Shown: positions 57,833 to 64,000 of the stretch, piece by piece
How the letters are laid out: the number at the start of each line of letters is the position of its first letter
Position numbering within the stretch: position 1 is the first letter of the stretch
Source of the DNA: Amycolatopsis taiwanensis DSM 45107
GTDB taxonomy: Bacteria; Actinomycetota; Actinomycetes; Mycobacteriales; Pseudonocardiaceae
NCBI RefSeq assembly: GCF_000519205.1
Contig: NZ_JAFB01000005.1
Span: forward strand, 225,724-289,723
Direction: 5' to 3'
Length of the DNA: 64,000 nucleotides
Made by a program: the position numbers and the translations under genes
Notes under the pieces: model-generated
The model's input: only the letters and a program-made list of their open reading frames with translations
What the model was told of the DNA's origin: nothing
Databases searched by the model: none

Positions 57833-58600
57833 CTATTCGCGGTCGGCGCGCGCTTGGGCCCGCTTGAAGAGGAGTAGGGCGAGCACGATGACTCCGAGAA
57901 CGCCAACGGCCGCGCCGATCAGGGCTCCGCTGGCGAAGTTGCCACCGACGTAGCTGTCCCCGACGACCATCACGACTGCGATAGCGGAGGTAATGGCCAC
58001 CGCAACGACTATCAGCAAGCCGATCAGGAACAGGTAGAACCGCCGACTGTAAAAGGACTTCCGGTTCGGCCGGCGCTGCGGAAGGTCGATCGTCGCCGCC
58101 GGGCCGATCAGCGCCGCCTTGGACCGCTTGAAGTATGCGTAGCAAACCCATACGCCGCATGGCTCCCAGCCATCTGGCGCCAACTCGCCCTCCAGCGCCG
58201 TGGCGTCCGCCTCGAGAGTCTTTCTGCCGACGAGTTCTCGCCGGTACTCCCACTGCTGCGGGTCCTGCCCATCCCGCCGGCAGACGAACCTGCCGGTGCG
58301 GTCGACGCGTTCCACCTCCCAGCCCTGGTCGCCGAACGTTTCCAGCCAGCGCAGCTCCTCGAACGCATCCGCCCGCCAACGCCAGAGTTCACCGTCGGGC
58401 GAGCCGAGGGGACCGTCATCGTCGTTTCCCACCGGCAGCAGTTGCGCTGCGAACTCCGGCACCGGACCGAACTCGGTCTCGGGGTCCGTGCCGGTTTGCT
58501 CGAGGTGCGCTCTGAGGTCGTCGATCGTGACCGCAACCCGGTCTTCAGGAATGCCCGCTGCCTGCAGCCGTTCGGCGAGCGGGCCGAAGTAGGCGTTCAA
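57833..58600 (-). CDS. HAAS-domain plus DUF2812-like membrane protein
   Basis: 255 residues from TTG 58600, overlapping the PadR stop (TTGA). The N-terminal 65 residues (YFGPLAERLQAAGIPEDRVAVTIDDLRAHLEQTG) resemble the HAAS signalling domain that accompanies PadR regulators. Residues 75-150 (EELRWLETFGDQGWEVERVDRTGRFVCRRDGQDPQQWEYRRELV) look like DUF2812. Two membrane helices follow (YLFLIGLLIVVAVAITSAIAVVMVV and SGALIGAAVGVLGVIVLALLLF). Probably a membrane partner of PadR. Confidence 0.78.
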   Translation of the reverse strand: MNAYFGPLAERLQAAGIPEDRVAVTIDDLRAHLEQTGTDPETEFGPVPEFAAQLLPVGNDDDGPLGSPDGELWRWRADAFEELRWLETFGDQGWEVERVDRTGRFVCRRDGQDPQQWEYRRELVGRKTLEADATALEGELAPDGWEPCGVWVCYAYFKRSKAALIGPAATIDLPQRRPNRKSFYSRRFYLFLIGLLIVVAVAITSAIAVVMVVGDSYVGGNFASGALIGAAVGVLGVIVLALLLFKRAQARADRE

Positions 58601-58935
58601 GCGATTCCTCCCTTGGCCAACAGATTCCGTACGGCGACATCGAAGGACAACCAGAGTTCCCGTTGTTCTTCGAGGGTTTCGAGCCCGCGTTGGGTAACCC
58701 GGTAGTAACGACGGCCGGGTCCGCGCTCGGACGCACGAAACTCCGCTTCCACCAGCCCGCCTTCCTCCAACCGGTTGAGCACCGGGTAGAGGGTGCCACC
58801 GCGGATCTGTCCGAGCCCGGCGTTATCGAGGGTCTTGGCTATCTCGTAGCCGTAGCTTTCACCATCGGTCAGCGCGGCGAGTACGAGTAGGTCGAGGACT
58901 CCCTTGAGCCAACTCGCGCGTCGGTCGGTTGCCAC
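58597..58935 (-). CDS. PadR-family regulator
   Basis: 112 residues from GTG 58935 (TTG 58941 is possible). Winged helix SWLKGVLDLLVLAALTDGESYGYEIAKTLDNAGLGQIRGGTLYPVLNRLEEGGLVEAEFRASERGPGRRYYRVTQRG. It is coupled to the HAAS gene by a four-base overlap and to the CPBP gene upstream, one operon of three. Confidence 0.9.
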   Translation of the reverse strand: MATDRRASWLKGVLDLLVLAALTDGESYGYEIAKTLDNAGLGQIRGGTLYPVLNRLEEGGLVEAEFRASERGPGRRYYRVTQRGLETLEEQRELWLSFDVAVRNLLAKGGIA

Positions 58936-58937
58936 AC

Positions 58938-59756
58938 TCAACTCGCTTCCACGGTCTGCGCGGTCTTGTCGTGCGCGATGGGTCGATCGGTACGGAGAAA
59001 ACGGGGAGCGAAAACCAGACTGACGATGTCCATGACCGCGTGCAGGAGGATCGGCACGACGAGACTGCCCGTGCCCAGGTAGAGCCCGGTCAAGATGATG
59101 CCGACGAGGGTTACCCGTACCGTCCCCAGCCAGCCCTGGTAGAGGTGCGCGAGTCCGAAGAACAACACCGCCAGGCCGCCCGCGACGTACGGGTCGAGAC
59201 CGAAGACCCCGACTCCGAACCCGATCAGGAAGCCTCGGTAGACGAGCTCTTCACAGATCCCGGCCGTGACCGAGACCGCGACGGCGAGCCGACGCTCATC
59301 CGCTGTCCGAGGCAGTATCCCCTTGAAGGTCTCCAGGTTCGCTCGTTGCAGCTTCAGGTACCCGTCGCCGAATCGGACACCTGACGTGCGTGCCTTACGT
59401 GCCACGAGCCAGCCGGCAGCGCCCACCACCAGCAGGCCGAATGCCATACCCGCGAGCGCCGACGAACTGAGTGGCAGAGCGGCCGCGTCGAACCATTTCG
59501 TTGGGAGGGCGAGCCCGATCTGGGAGAACCTGGCGCCAGGTGACACGGCGATGATCAACGCGACGATCGCGACAAAGCTCCACTCCAGACCGATGATGCG
59601 CCAGTAGGAGCGCTTGAGTGCGCGGTCGTCGTGGTCCCTTCGCTGCTCCAGTCGGTCGTACATCCGCTTACCCAACAGCGGATCGAGGATCAGGACGACG
59701 AACAAAGGTATGGACAGCACCACGGCCGGCGTCGAGAACTCCGGCGAGCTTCCCAT
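58938..59756 (-). CDS. CPBP-family intramembrane metalloprotease
   Basis: 272 residues from ATG 59756 with AAGGGG six bases upstream; an ORF start at 59834 is less supported. About eight membrane helices; the protease motif EELVYRGFLIGF (EExxxR) near residue 190, FFGLAHLYQGW and PILLHAVMDIVSLV (His residues). CPBP/Abi enzymes process prenylated or bacteriocin-related peptides, or serve immunity. First gene of a PadR-HAAS operon. Confidence 0.87.
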   Translation of the reverse strand: MGSSPEFSTPAVVLSIPLFVVLILDPLLGKRMYDRLEQRRDHDDRALKRSYWRIIGLEWSFVAIVALIIAVSPGARFSQIGLALPTKWFDAAALPLSSSALAGMAFGLLVVGAAGWLVARKARTSGVRFGDGYLKLQRANLETFKGILPRTADERRLAVAVSVTAGICEELVYRGFLIGFGVGVFGLDPYVAGGLAVLFFGLAHLYQGWLGTVRVTLVGIILTGLYLGTGSLVVPILLHAVMDIVSLVFAPRFLRTDRPIAHDKTAQTVEAS

Positions 59757-59804
59757 GTCGATCCCCTTCACCAGGCTCGAGGTCACCAGATGGTGTCCGA
59801 TGCG

Positions 59805-59846
59805 ATCTAGACTGTAGACCAAGCTAGTTAGCAATACAACCTAGAT
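59805..59846. promoter_or_regulatory. CTAGAT-type sites before CPBP operon
   Basis: ATCTAG (59805) and CTAGAT (59841-59846) with an inner GCTAGTTAG (59823), about 50-90 bases upstream of the CPBP start. Similar to the elements at 53103 and 54423. Confidence 0.5.
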
Positions 59847-59932
59847 AGCGAAACCGCCACCCCGGCTACCAGAGGAGACGACATCCGCCGTAGAAGGCGG
59901 CTCGGACCTTGTGCCAGGAGATGCACAGCAAC

Positions 59933-59963
59933 GCGGGGTGTTGAGGGACCCTCAACACCCCGC
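59933..59963. terminator. Perfect palindromic terminator
   Basis: 15-base arms GCGGGGTGTTGAGGG and CCCTCAACACCCCGC around a single A; ATTTA follows on the plus strand. It sits between the CPBP operon promoter and the AhpD-like gene end, and could terminate transcription from either side. Confidence 0.7.
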
Positions 59964-60066
59964 ATTTACGCCCAGCGCCGGCGCGCCACCGACAGTCAGG
60001 CTGACCGGTTTGGCTCGCGGGCAAGGACATCCGCCGGATCGGCGAAGGCGAGACCCGCGAACCCGG

Positions 60067-60648
60067 TCAGGAACCGCGCTTCTGGCGACCCATCAGGTAG
60101 AACTCCGGATTCGGCCGGAGCGCGGTGAGATGCGCGAGACGGTTGGACATCGCGAACAGCGCGGTGATCGCGCCGACGTCCCAGATCTCGTCCTCGGTCA
60201 GCCCGGCCGCGCGCGCGGCAGCGAGGTCGGCCTCGCCGAACTGCGCCGAATCCTGGGCGAGCGCCAGCGCGAGGTCGACGATCGCGCGGCCACGCTTGTC
60301 GAGTTCGACCTGCCACGGGTTGCTCGACACCCGGTCCGACAGCTCCGGGTCCTTCGCGCGGATGCGCAGGATCGCGCCGTGTGCCACCACGCAGTAGGTG
60401 CAGTGATTGGCGCCGGAGGTGGCCACCACGACCAGCTCCCGCTCGGCCTTGCTGAGTCCTTCGGTCCGCTCCATGAGCGCGTCGTGGTAGTCGAGGAACG
60501 CCCGCAGCTCGGCGGGCCGGTGACCGAGTGCCCGGAAGATGTTGGGCACGAAGCCGGACTTCTCCGCGATCGCGCCGACCCGCTCACGCAGGTCTTCCGG
60601 TAACTCCGCCAGCTCCACCACCGGGAAACGGCTCACCTGATCACTCAT
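60067..60648 (-). CDS. AhpD-like peroxidase-related (carboxymuconolactone decarboxylase family) protein
   Basis: 193 residues. Helical CMD fold with HDALMERTEGLSKAERELVVVATSGANHCTYCVVAHGAILR: the catalytic CxxC (CTYC) and a following His. Such proteins are alkylhydroperoxidase-type. A basic end RQKRGS. Neighbours share no clear pathway. Confidence 0.9.
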   Translation of the reverse strand: MSDQVSRFPVVELAELPEDLRERVGAIAEKSGFVPNIFRALGHRPAELRAFLDYHDALMERTEGLSKAERELVVVATSGANHCTYCVVAHGAILRIRAKDPELSDRVSSNPWQVELDKRGRAIVDLALALAQDSAQFGEADLAAARAAGLTEDEIWDVGAITALFAMSNRLAHLTALRPNPEFYLMGRQKRGS

Positions 60649-60758
60649 GGTTCCACTGCTCCTACGCGAGTTTGCGCGCGACCGCGATCGCGTCGACGGG
60701 CCGCTCCATCCGAGATCAAGTCACGTTCTCGGCATACGCGCCCCGCCGCCCCGATAAG

Positions 60759-60810
60759 GGGGTCTGGGGGTTTGCCCCCAGTCGGGGTGTGGGGGCGGAG
60801 CCCCCACAAG
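60759..60810. repeat. Family A dispersed hairpin repeat (full copy)
   Basis: GGGGTCTGGGGG with a TTTG loop and CCCCCAG, then CGGGGTG and TGGGGGCGGAGCCCCCA. It matches 48309-48360 closely. The 323-bp gap 60649-60971 holds only this and the partial copy at 60947. Confidence 0.65.
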
Positions 60811-60946
60811 ACATGCCTTCGGGGCGCGCGTGCTGGTCACCTTGGTTGCCGCGCCTTGGCTACTCATGGTTCGACCTTACGCCGGACGGCCGGGCGCATG
60901 TGGCTGTCCGCACACGCGCCCGGCCGGTTCCCGGCTGTGTTTTTCC

Positions 60947-60967
60947 GGGGGCTTGCCCCCAGACCCC
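60947..60967. repeat. Family A repeat (partial, reverse orientation)
   Basis: GGGGGCTTGCCCCC followed by AGACCCC, immediately after the symporter stop; it may double as a terminator for the symporter. Confidence 0.55.
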
Positions 60968-60971
60968 TTGA

Positions 60972-62660
60972 TCAGTGCACGCCCACGGCGCGCAGGTCCC
61001 GGTCGTGCTCGTCGGTGTGGTAGTCGGCCGGCTCGGTGTCGTCGGTGCCGTTGAACACCTTGGCCCGCCGCGCGATCACGGTCACCACGACCGCCACCAC
61101 CAGGTTCGCCACCAGCGCCACGAAACCGGGGTAGATCTGCATCTGCGAACCCGCGAACGGATGCCAGCCGAAGATCGACAGATTGCCCAGCGGCAGCGCG
61201 GTACCACCGAAGTGCGCGTGGCCAGTATTCGGGTTCGGGATGCCGTAGAGCATGATCACCCCCCACGCCATGCCGACCACCCAGCCGGCGATCAGGCCCC
61301 ACCGGTGCAACCACCGCGTGTACAGCGTTATCGCCACCGCCGGCAGGGTCTGCAGGATCAGCACGCCGCCGATGAGCTGCAGGTCGATCGAGTACAGCGG
61401 GTCGATGAACAGGATGAACGCCACCGCTCCGAACTTCACGATCAGCGACGCCAGCTTGGCCTGCTTGGCCTCCTGCGCGGGTGTCGCGTTCCGGCGGAAG
61501 TACTCCTTGTAGATGTTGCGAGTCCACAGGTTCGCGGCGGCGATCGACATGATCGCCGCCGGCACCAGCGCGCCTATCCCGATCGCGGCGAACGCGATTC
61601 CGGCGAACCAGCTCGGGAACTGGGTGTCGAACAGCACCGGCACGACCGTGTTGGAATCAACATTGCCGGTGGCGGCGTTCGTGATCGGCTTGGTACCGGC
61701 GCTGAGCGCCACGAAACCGAGCAACGCGAGCAAACCGAGCAGCAGCGAGTACGCCGGCAACGCGATCATGTTCCGCTTGATCACGTTACGGCCGCGCGAG
61801 GCGAGCACGCCGGTCAGCGAGTGCGGGTACAGGAAGAGCGCCAGCGCCGACCCAAGAGCCAGCGTCACGTACTGCAACTGGTTGCTCGGGCCCAGCACGA
61901 TCGACCCGGACGGCTTACCCGTCTTCGGGCTCGGTGCCGCGAGCTTCTGCTGGCTCACGTCGAAGATGTGCGACCAGCCGCCGAGCTTGGCCGGCAGGTA
62001 GAACACCGCCACCAGGATGACCAGGTAGATCAGGATGTCCTTGACGAACGCGATGAGCGCGGGCGCGCGCAGCCCGGACCGATAGGTGTAAAGCGCCAGA
62101 ATGACGAACGCCACCAGCAACGGAAGGTGCCCGGCGAAGCCGCTGCCATTGAGCCCCATGGTGCGCAGCACGGCCTCGATGCCGGCCAGCTGCAGGGCGA
62201 TATAGGGCATGGTGGCGACGATTCCGGTGATCGCGATCAGCAGGGCGAGCGTCGGCGAACCGAACCGGCCACGCACGAAGTCGGCCGGGGTGACGTAGCC
62301 GCGCGAACGGGACACCGACCACATGCGCAGCGCCGGGAGGAACACGATCGGATACAGGATCACCGTGTACGGCAGCGCGTAGAACCCGAGCGCGCCCGCG
62401 CCGAACACCAGCGCCGGGACGGCCACGAAGGTATAGGCCGTGTACAGGTCGCCGCCGACCAGGAACCAGGTGATCCAGCCACCGAACTTGCGCCCGCCCA
62501 GGCCCCATTCGTCCAGGTGGTCCAGGGTGTTCCCGGCACGCCAGCGGGACGCGACGAAGCCCATGACGCTGACCCCGATGAACAGCACGATGAAGATGCT
62601 CAGCTGGGCCCATTCCAGGGTGCTGCCCTGGCCGGCCGCGAGAATCGTTTCCGTCTTCAC
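60972..62660 (-). CDS. Sodium:solute symporter (MctP-like monocarboxylate permease)
   Basis: 562 residues, about 13 membrane helices. SSS family signatures: VLFIGVSVMGFVASRWRAG, WGLGGRKFGGWITWFLVGGDLYTAYTFVAVPALVFGAGALGFYALPYT and FVRGRFGSPTLALLIAITGIVATMPYIALQLAGIEAVL. The DUF3311 partner directly upstream (four-base overlap) is typical of the MctP group carrying pyruvate, lactate or acetate. C-terminal tail is polar and acidic. Confidence 0.9.
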   Translation of the reverse strand: MKTETILAAGQGSTLEWAQLSIFIVLFIGVSVMGFVASRWRAGNTLDHLDEWGLGGRKFGGWITWFLVGGDLYTAYTFVAVPALVFGAGALGFYALPYTVILYPIVFLPALRMWSVSRSRGYVTPADFVRGRFGSPTLALLIAITGIVATMPYIALQLAGIEAVLRTMGLNGSGFAGHLPLLVAFVILALYTYRSGLRAPALIAFVKDILIYLVILVAVFYLPAKLGGWSHIFDVSQQKLAAPSPKTGKPSGSIVLGPSNQLQYVTLALGSALALFLYPHSLTGVLASRGRNVIKRNMIALPAYSLLLGLLALLGFVALSAGTKPITNAATGNVDSNTVVPVLFDTQFPSWFAGIAFAAIGIGALVPAAIMSIAAANLWTRNIYKEYFRRNATPAQEAKQAKLASLIVKFGAVAFILFIDPLYSIDLQLIGGVLILQTLPAVAITLYTRWLHRWGLIAGWVVGMAWGVIMLYGIPNPNTGHAHFGGTALPLGNLSIFGWHPFAGSQMQIYPGFVALVANLVVAVVVTVIARRAKVFNGTDDTEPADYHTDEHDRDLRAVGVH

Positions 62661-62935
62661 CGGTGCTCCCCCTCGTCCAGGTCGTCCACGGTGAGCCGGT
62701 CGGGTTTGCCGACGACGACCGGCTTGCCCTTGGTCATCACGTAAACGATGGCCACCGAAGCGACACCGACCAGAACGAACAGGAACTGGAACCAGTAGAA
62801 GAACGGAAGTCCGAACACCCTTGGTTTGTCAAAATTGAACCAAGGGGTAACCAACATCAGCAGGGGAACCAGGAGCACCAAGTTCCACGCACTGACCTGA
62901 AGCCCCGTTACGCGACCAGCATCTTTGCCAGGCAT
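62657..62935 (-). CDS. DUF3311 small membrane partner of symporter
   Basis: 92 residues from ATG 62935 with GGAG seven bases upstream. Two membrane helices (LVLLVPLLMLVTPWFNF and FFYWFQFLFVLVGVASVAIVYVMT); the family motif around FGLPFFYWFQ is clear. Overlaps the symporter start. A nine-base inverted repeat CCCTTGGTT/AACCAAGGG (62818-62846) in the coding sequence could form an mRNA hairpin. Confidence 0.9.
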   Translation of the reverse strand: MPGKDAGRVTGLQVSAWNLVLLVPLLMLVTPWFNFDKPRVFGLPFFYWFQFLFVLVGVASVAIVYVMTKGKPVVVGKPDRLTVDDLDEGEHR

Positions 62936-63092
62936 AAGACCACTCCTGTCGGCTTGTACGCGGCAACCCTAGAACTTCGAAGCCTCGCCGTCATCGGTGT
63001 GGAATGTATCGATTCGATCATTATTGCCCGGTTCGCGGAAACAAACCGACATTCAATCCCGCACGGCAATACCGTTCCGGGGAGCGCTGGGG

Positions 63093-63212
63093 CTACTTCG
63101 CCGACCCGTCTCGGCGCGGCGAGGCCCTTCTAGCGGCTTTCTTGACGGACACCACGACCAGCAGCAGGTAACCCACCGCCAGGATCAGCATGGCGACGGC
63201 TGCGAGCCACAT
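63093..63212 (-). CDS. 39-residue single-pass membrane peptide
   Basis: ATG 63212 with AAAGGAGGT nine bases upstream, one of the best ribosome-binding sites in the window. Sequence: WLAAVAMLILAVGYLLLVVVSV helix, then KKAARRASPRRDG. Unknown role; possibly the third member of the symporter operon. The interval 62936-63092 is otherwise empty. Confidence 0.65.
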   Translation of the reverse strand: MWLAAVAMLILAVGYLLLVVVSVKKAARRASPRRDGSAK

Positions 63213-63330
63213 CTCGGACCTCCTTTCCACACCCGGTAGTCCCTGTGACGAGGTGATCATGCGCAAGGTTGCCCTTCCGGCGGTTTTTCCTCGGTTGCGG
63301 TCGTGGTAGATGCACAGCCCGTGCACAGTT

Positions 63331-63339
63331 TTGTCCACA
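63331..63339 (+). promoter_or_regulatory. DnaA-box-like site upstream of XRE gene
   Basis: TTGTCCACA matches the actinobacterial DnaA consensus; a mirror TGTGGATGG follows at 63344. Too few to be an origin. TAAACT, six bases before the ATG at 63374, is a leaderless -10. Confidence 0.35.
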
Positions 63340-63373
63340 GGTTGTGGATGGTTCAACCGATTAAACTGAACTC

Positions 63374-63628
63374 ATGGTGCGAGTACCGCTGACGGAAGCC
63401 GAACGCGAACGCGGCGAGCGGCTCGGTGCCATCCTGCGGGAGGCGCGTGGCTCCCGGAGCATGGTCGAGGTGGCCGCCCAGGCCGGAATCTCCGTGGAAA
63501 CCCTGCGCAAGATCGAGACCGGTCGCATTCCGACGCCGGCGTTCTTCACGGTGGTCGCGGTGGCCGACGTGGTCGGCCTGCCGCTGGAGGCCCTCCGGGA
63601 CGCGGTCGTCGGTGTGCCCGCGGGTTGA
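63374..63628 (+). CDS. Small XRE-family HTH protein
   Basis: 84 residues from ATG 63374. HTH: RGERLGAILREARGSRSMVEVAAQAGISVETLRKIETGRIPTPAFFTVVAVADVVGLPLEAL. No second domain. Leaderless promoter; a DnaA-like box lies 35 bases upstream. Function unknown. Confidence 0.87.
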   Translation: MVRVPLTEAERERGERLGAILREARGSRSMVEVAAQAGISVETLRKIETGRIPTPAFFTVVAVADVVGLPLEALRDAVVGVPAG

Positions 63629-63634
63629 GCAGCC

Positions 63635-64000
63635 CTAGCGGAGCCGGGCGATGACCTGGGCGAAGGCGTCCAGGCTGGGCTCCAGCACGGTCACGTAGTT
63701 CAGGCCGAACCGCTCCTTGTTCTCCTGCAGTTGTTCGGCGATCTGCTCCGGCGTGCCCACGAGGAGGGTCGGCAGCTCGCCCAGCTGGTCAAGGGTGAGC
63801 GTCGGCCCGTATTGCCGGAGCTGTTCGAGCACGCCCATGCGGTCCTCGGTCACCGCGACGTACTGCACCAAGACGTTCAGCTCCACGTCATCGGCCCGCT
63901 CGCCGAGTTCGGCCCGGACGAACTCCACGCGATTCTTGAACTCGTCGGCGCCGGCCAGCCCCGCCATATTGCCTTCGCGATCCGGTGCCGCGCCGGTGAA
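63635..64000 (-). CDS. LLM-class F420/FMN-dependent oxidoreductase (N-terminus outside window)
   Basis: The frame is open from the window edge to the stop at 63635. The seen part, GADEFKNRVEFVRAELGERADDVELNVLVQYVAVTEDR, LPTLLVGTPEQIAEQLQENKERFGLNYVTVLEPSLDAFAQVIARL, is the C-terminal third of a luciferase-like monooxygenase. Six bases separate its stop from the XRE stop. Confidence 0.8.
   Translation of the reverse strand, partial: FTGAAPDREGNMAGLAGADEFKNRVEFVRAELGERADDVELNVLVQYVAVTEDRMGVLEQLRQYGPTLTLDQLGELPTLLVGTPEQIAEQLQENKERFGLNYVTVLEPSLDAFAQVIARLR

Noticed and set aside
63331-63351. Replication origin
   Set aside because: Only one good DnaA box and a partial one; no dnaA, dnaN or AT-rich unwinding region nearby.
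1-64000. CRISPR array, tRNA or rRNA gene, insertion sequence or prophage
   Set aside because: No regularly spaced repeats, no cloverleaf or ribosomal RNA sequence and no transposase or integrase were seen by eye; a covariance-model scan would be decisive for tRNAs.

Overview
The window is high-GC DNA with GTG/TTG starts, mycothiol synthase, a GlnR-type nitrogen regulator, an RsiG-like anti-sigma factor, XRE-DUF5753/DUF397 pairs, WXG100/DUF1023-type remnants, an LppA-type lipoprotein and many apparently leaderless genes. This points to an actinobacterium of the Pseudonocardiaceae, most like Amycolatopsis. That is inference from gene content, not a database match. The stretch from about 7.8 to 35.7 kb keeps the core gene order of Mycobacterium tuberculosis purF-purM-Rv0810c-Rv0811c-Rv0812-Rv0813c-sseC2-cysA2-Rv0817c-Rv0818-mshD-phoT-phoY2-Rv0822c, with local insertions. 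It therefore looks like chromosomal backbone.

Layout. 0-7.7 kb: envelope and accessory genes (pentapeptide-repeat membrane protein, Pro/Gly/Ser-rich anchored protein, two tandem GH25 muramidases, a type VII secretion-associated SseB-like protein, a small SCP-like protein, an SAM methyltransferase, an XRE-DUF5753/DUF397 pair). 7.8-14.7 kb: purF, purM, a GGQ ribosome-rescue hydrolase, a LysE exporter, a damaged DUF1023-like gene with an LppA lipoprotein, a 3-hydroxyacyl-CoA dehydrogenase and DUF3073. 14.8-26.6 kb: a conserved unknown, an RsiG-like protein, YgfZ, a PabC-like enzyme, an inserted sigma-factor/PPOX/hydrolase cassette, nitrobindin, a wrecked monooxygenase, the sulfur operon cysA-sseC preceded by a previously uncalled 27-residue cysteine-containing leader peptide, a DUF2993 protein, glnR and mshD. 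26.7-33.5 kb: phosphate locus pstSCA on the minus strand facing away from pstB, with PHO-box-like repeats on both sides of the shared intergenic region, then an EamA exporter, a small alarmone synthetase and phoU. 33.5-49 kb: LytR-CpsA-Psr ligase, flavin reductase, VanZ, LuxR regulator, fadE5, VanW, GroES-like protein, thioredoxin-NHL protein and a TetR/TIM-barrel/P-loop/FxsA run. 48.4-53 kb: TetR, htdX-like, fabG4 and fadA2 fatty-acid genes, and DoxX. 53-64 kb: an AAA ATPase bracketed by near-repeats, a divergent TetR/NAD(P)-epimerase pair, a MarR-GNAT fusion, a PadR/HAAS/CPBP operon, an AhpD-like protein, a sodium-solute symporter with its DUF3311 partner, a small XRE protein and a truncated LLM oxidoreductase.

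The most notable items are not large genes. They are the cysteine leader peptide upstream of cysA (23705-23788); two families of dispersed intergenic hairpin repeats, one sitting at the break of a pseudogene; repeated CTAGAT-type sites around the ATPase and PadR/CPBP loci; several well-formed palindromic operators between divergent genes; and two genes (pstC and the LppA lipoprotein) whose best ribosome-binding signal points to an ATC or ATT start. I see no tRNA, rRNA, CRISPR array, insertion sequence or prophage. I found no convincing wholly new multigene system; the PadR-HAAS-CPBP operon and the ATPase with its flanking sites are the closest candidates.
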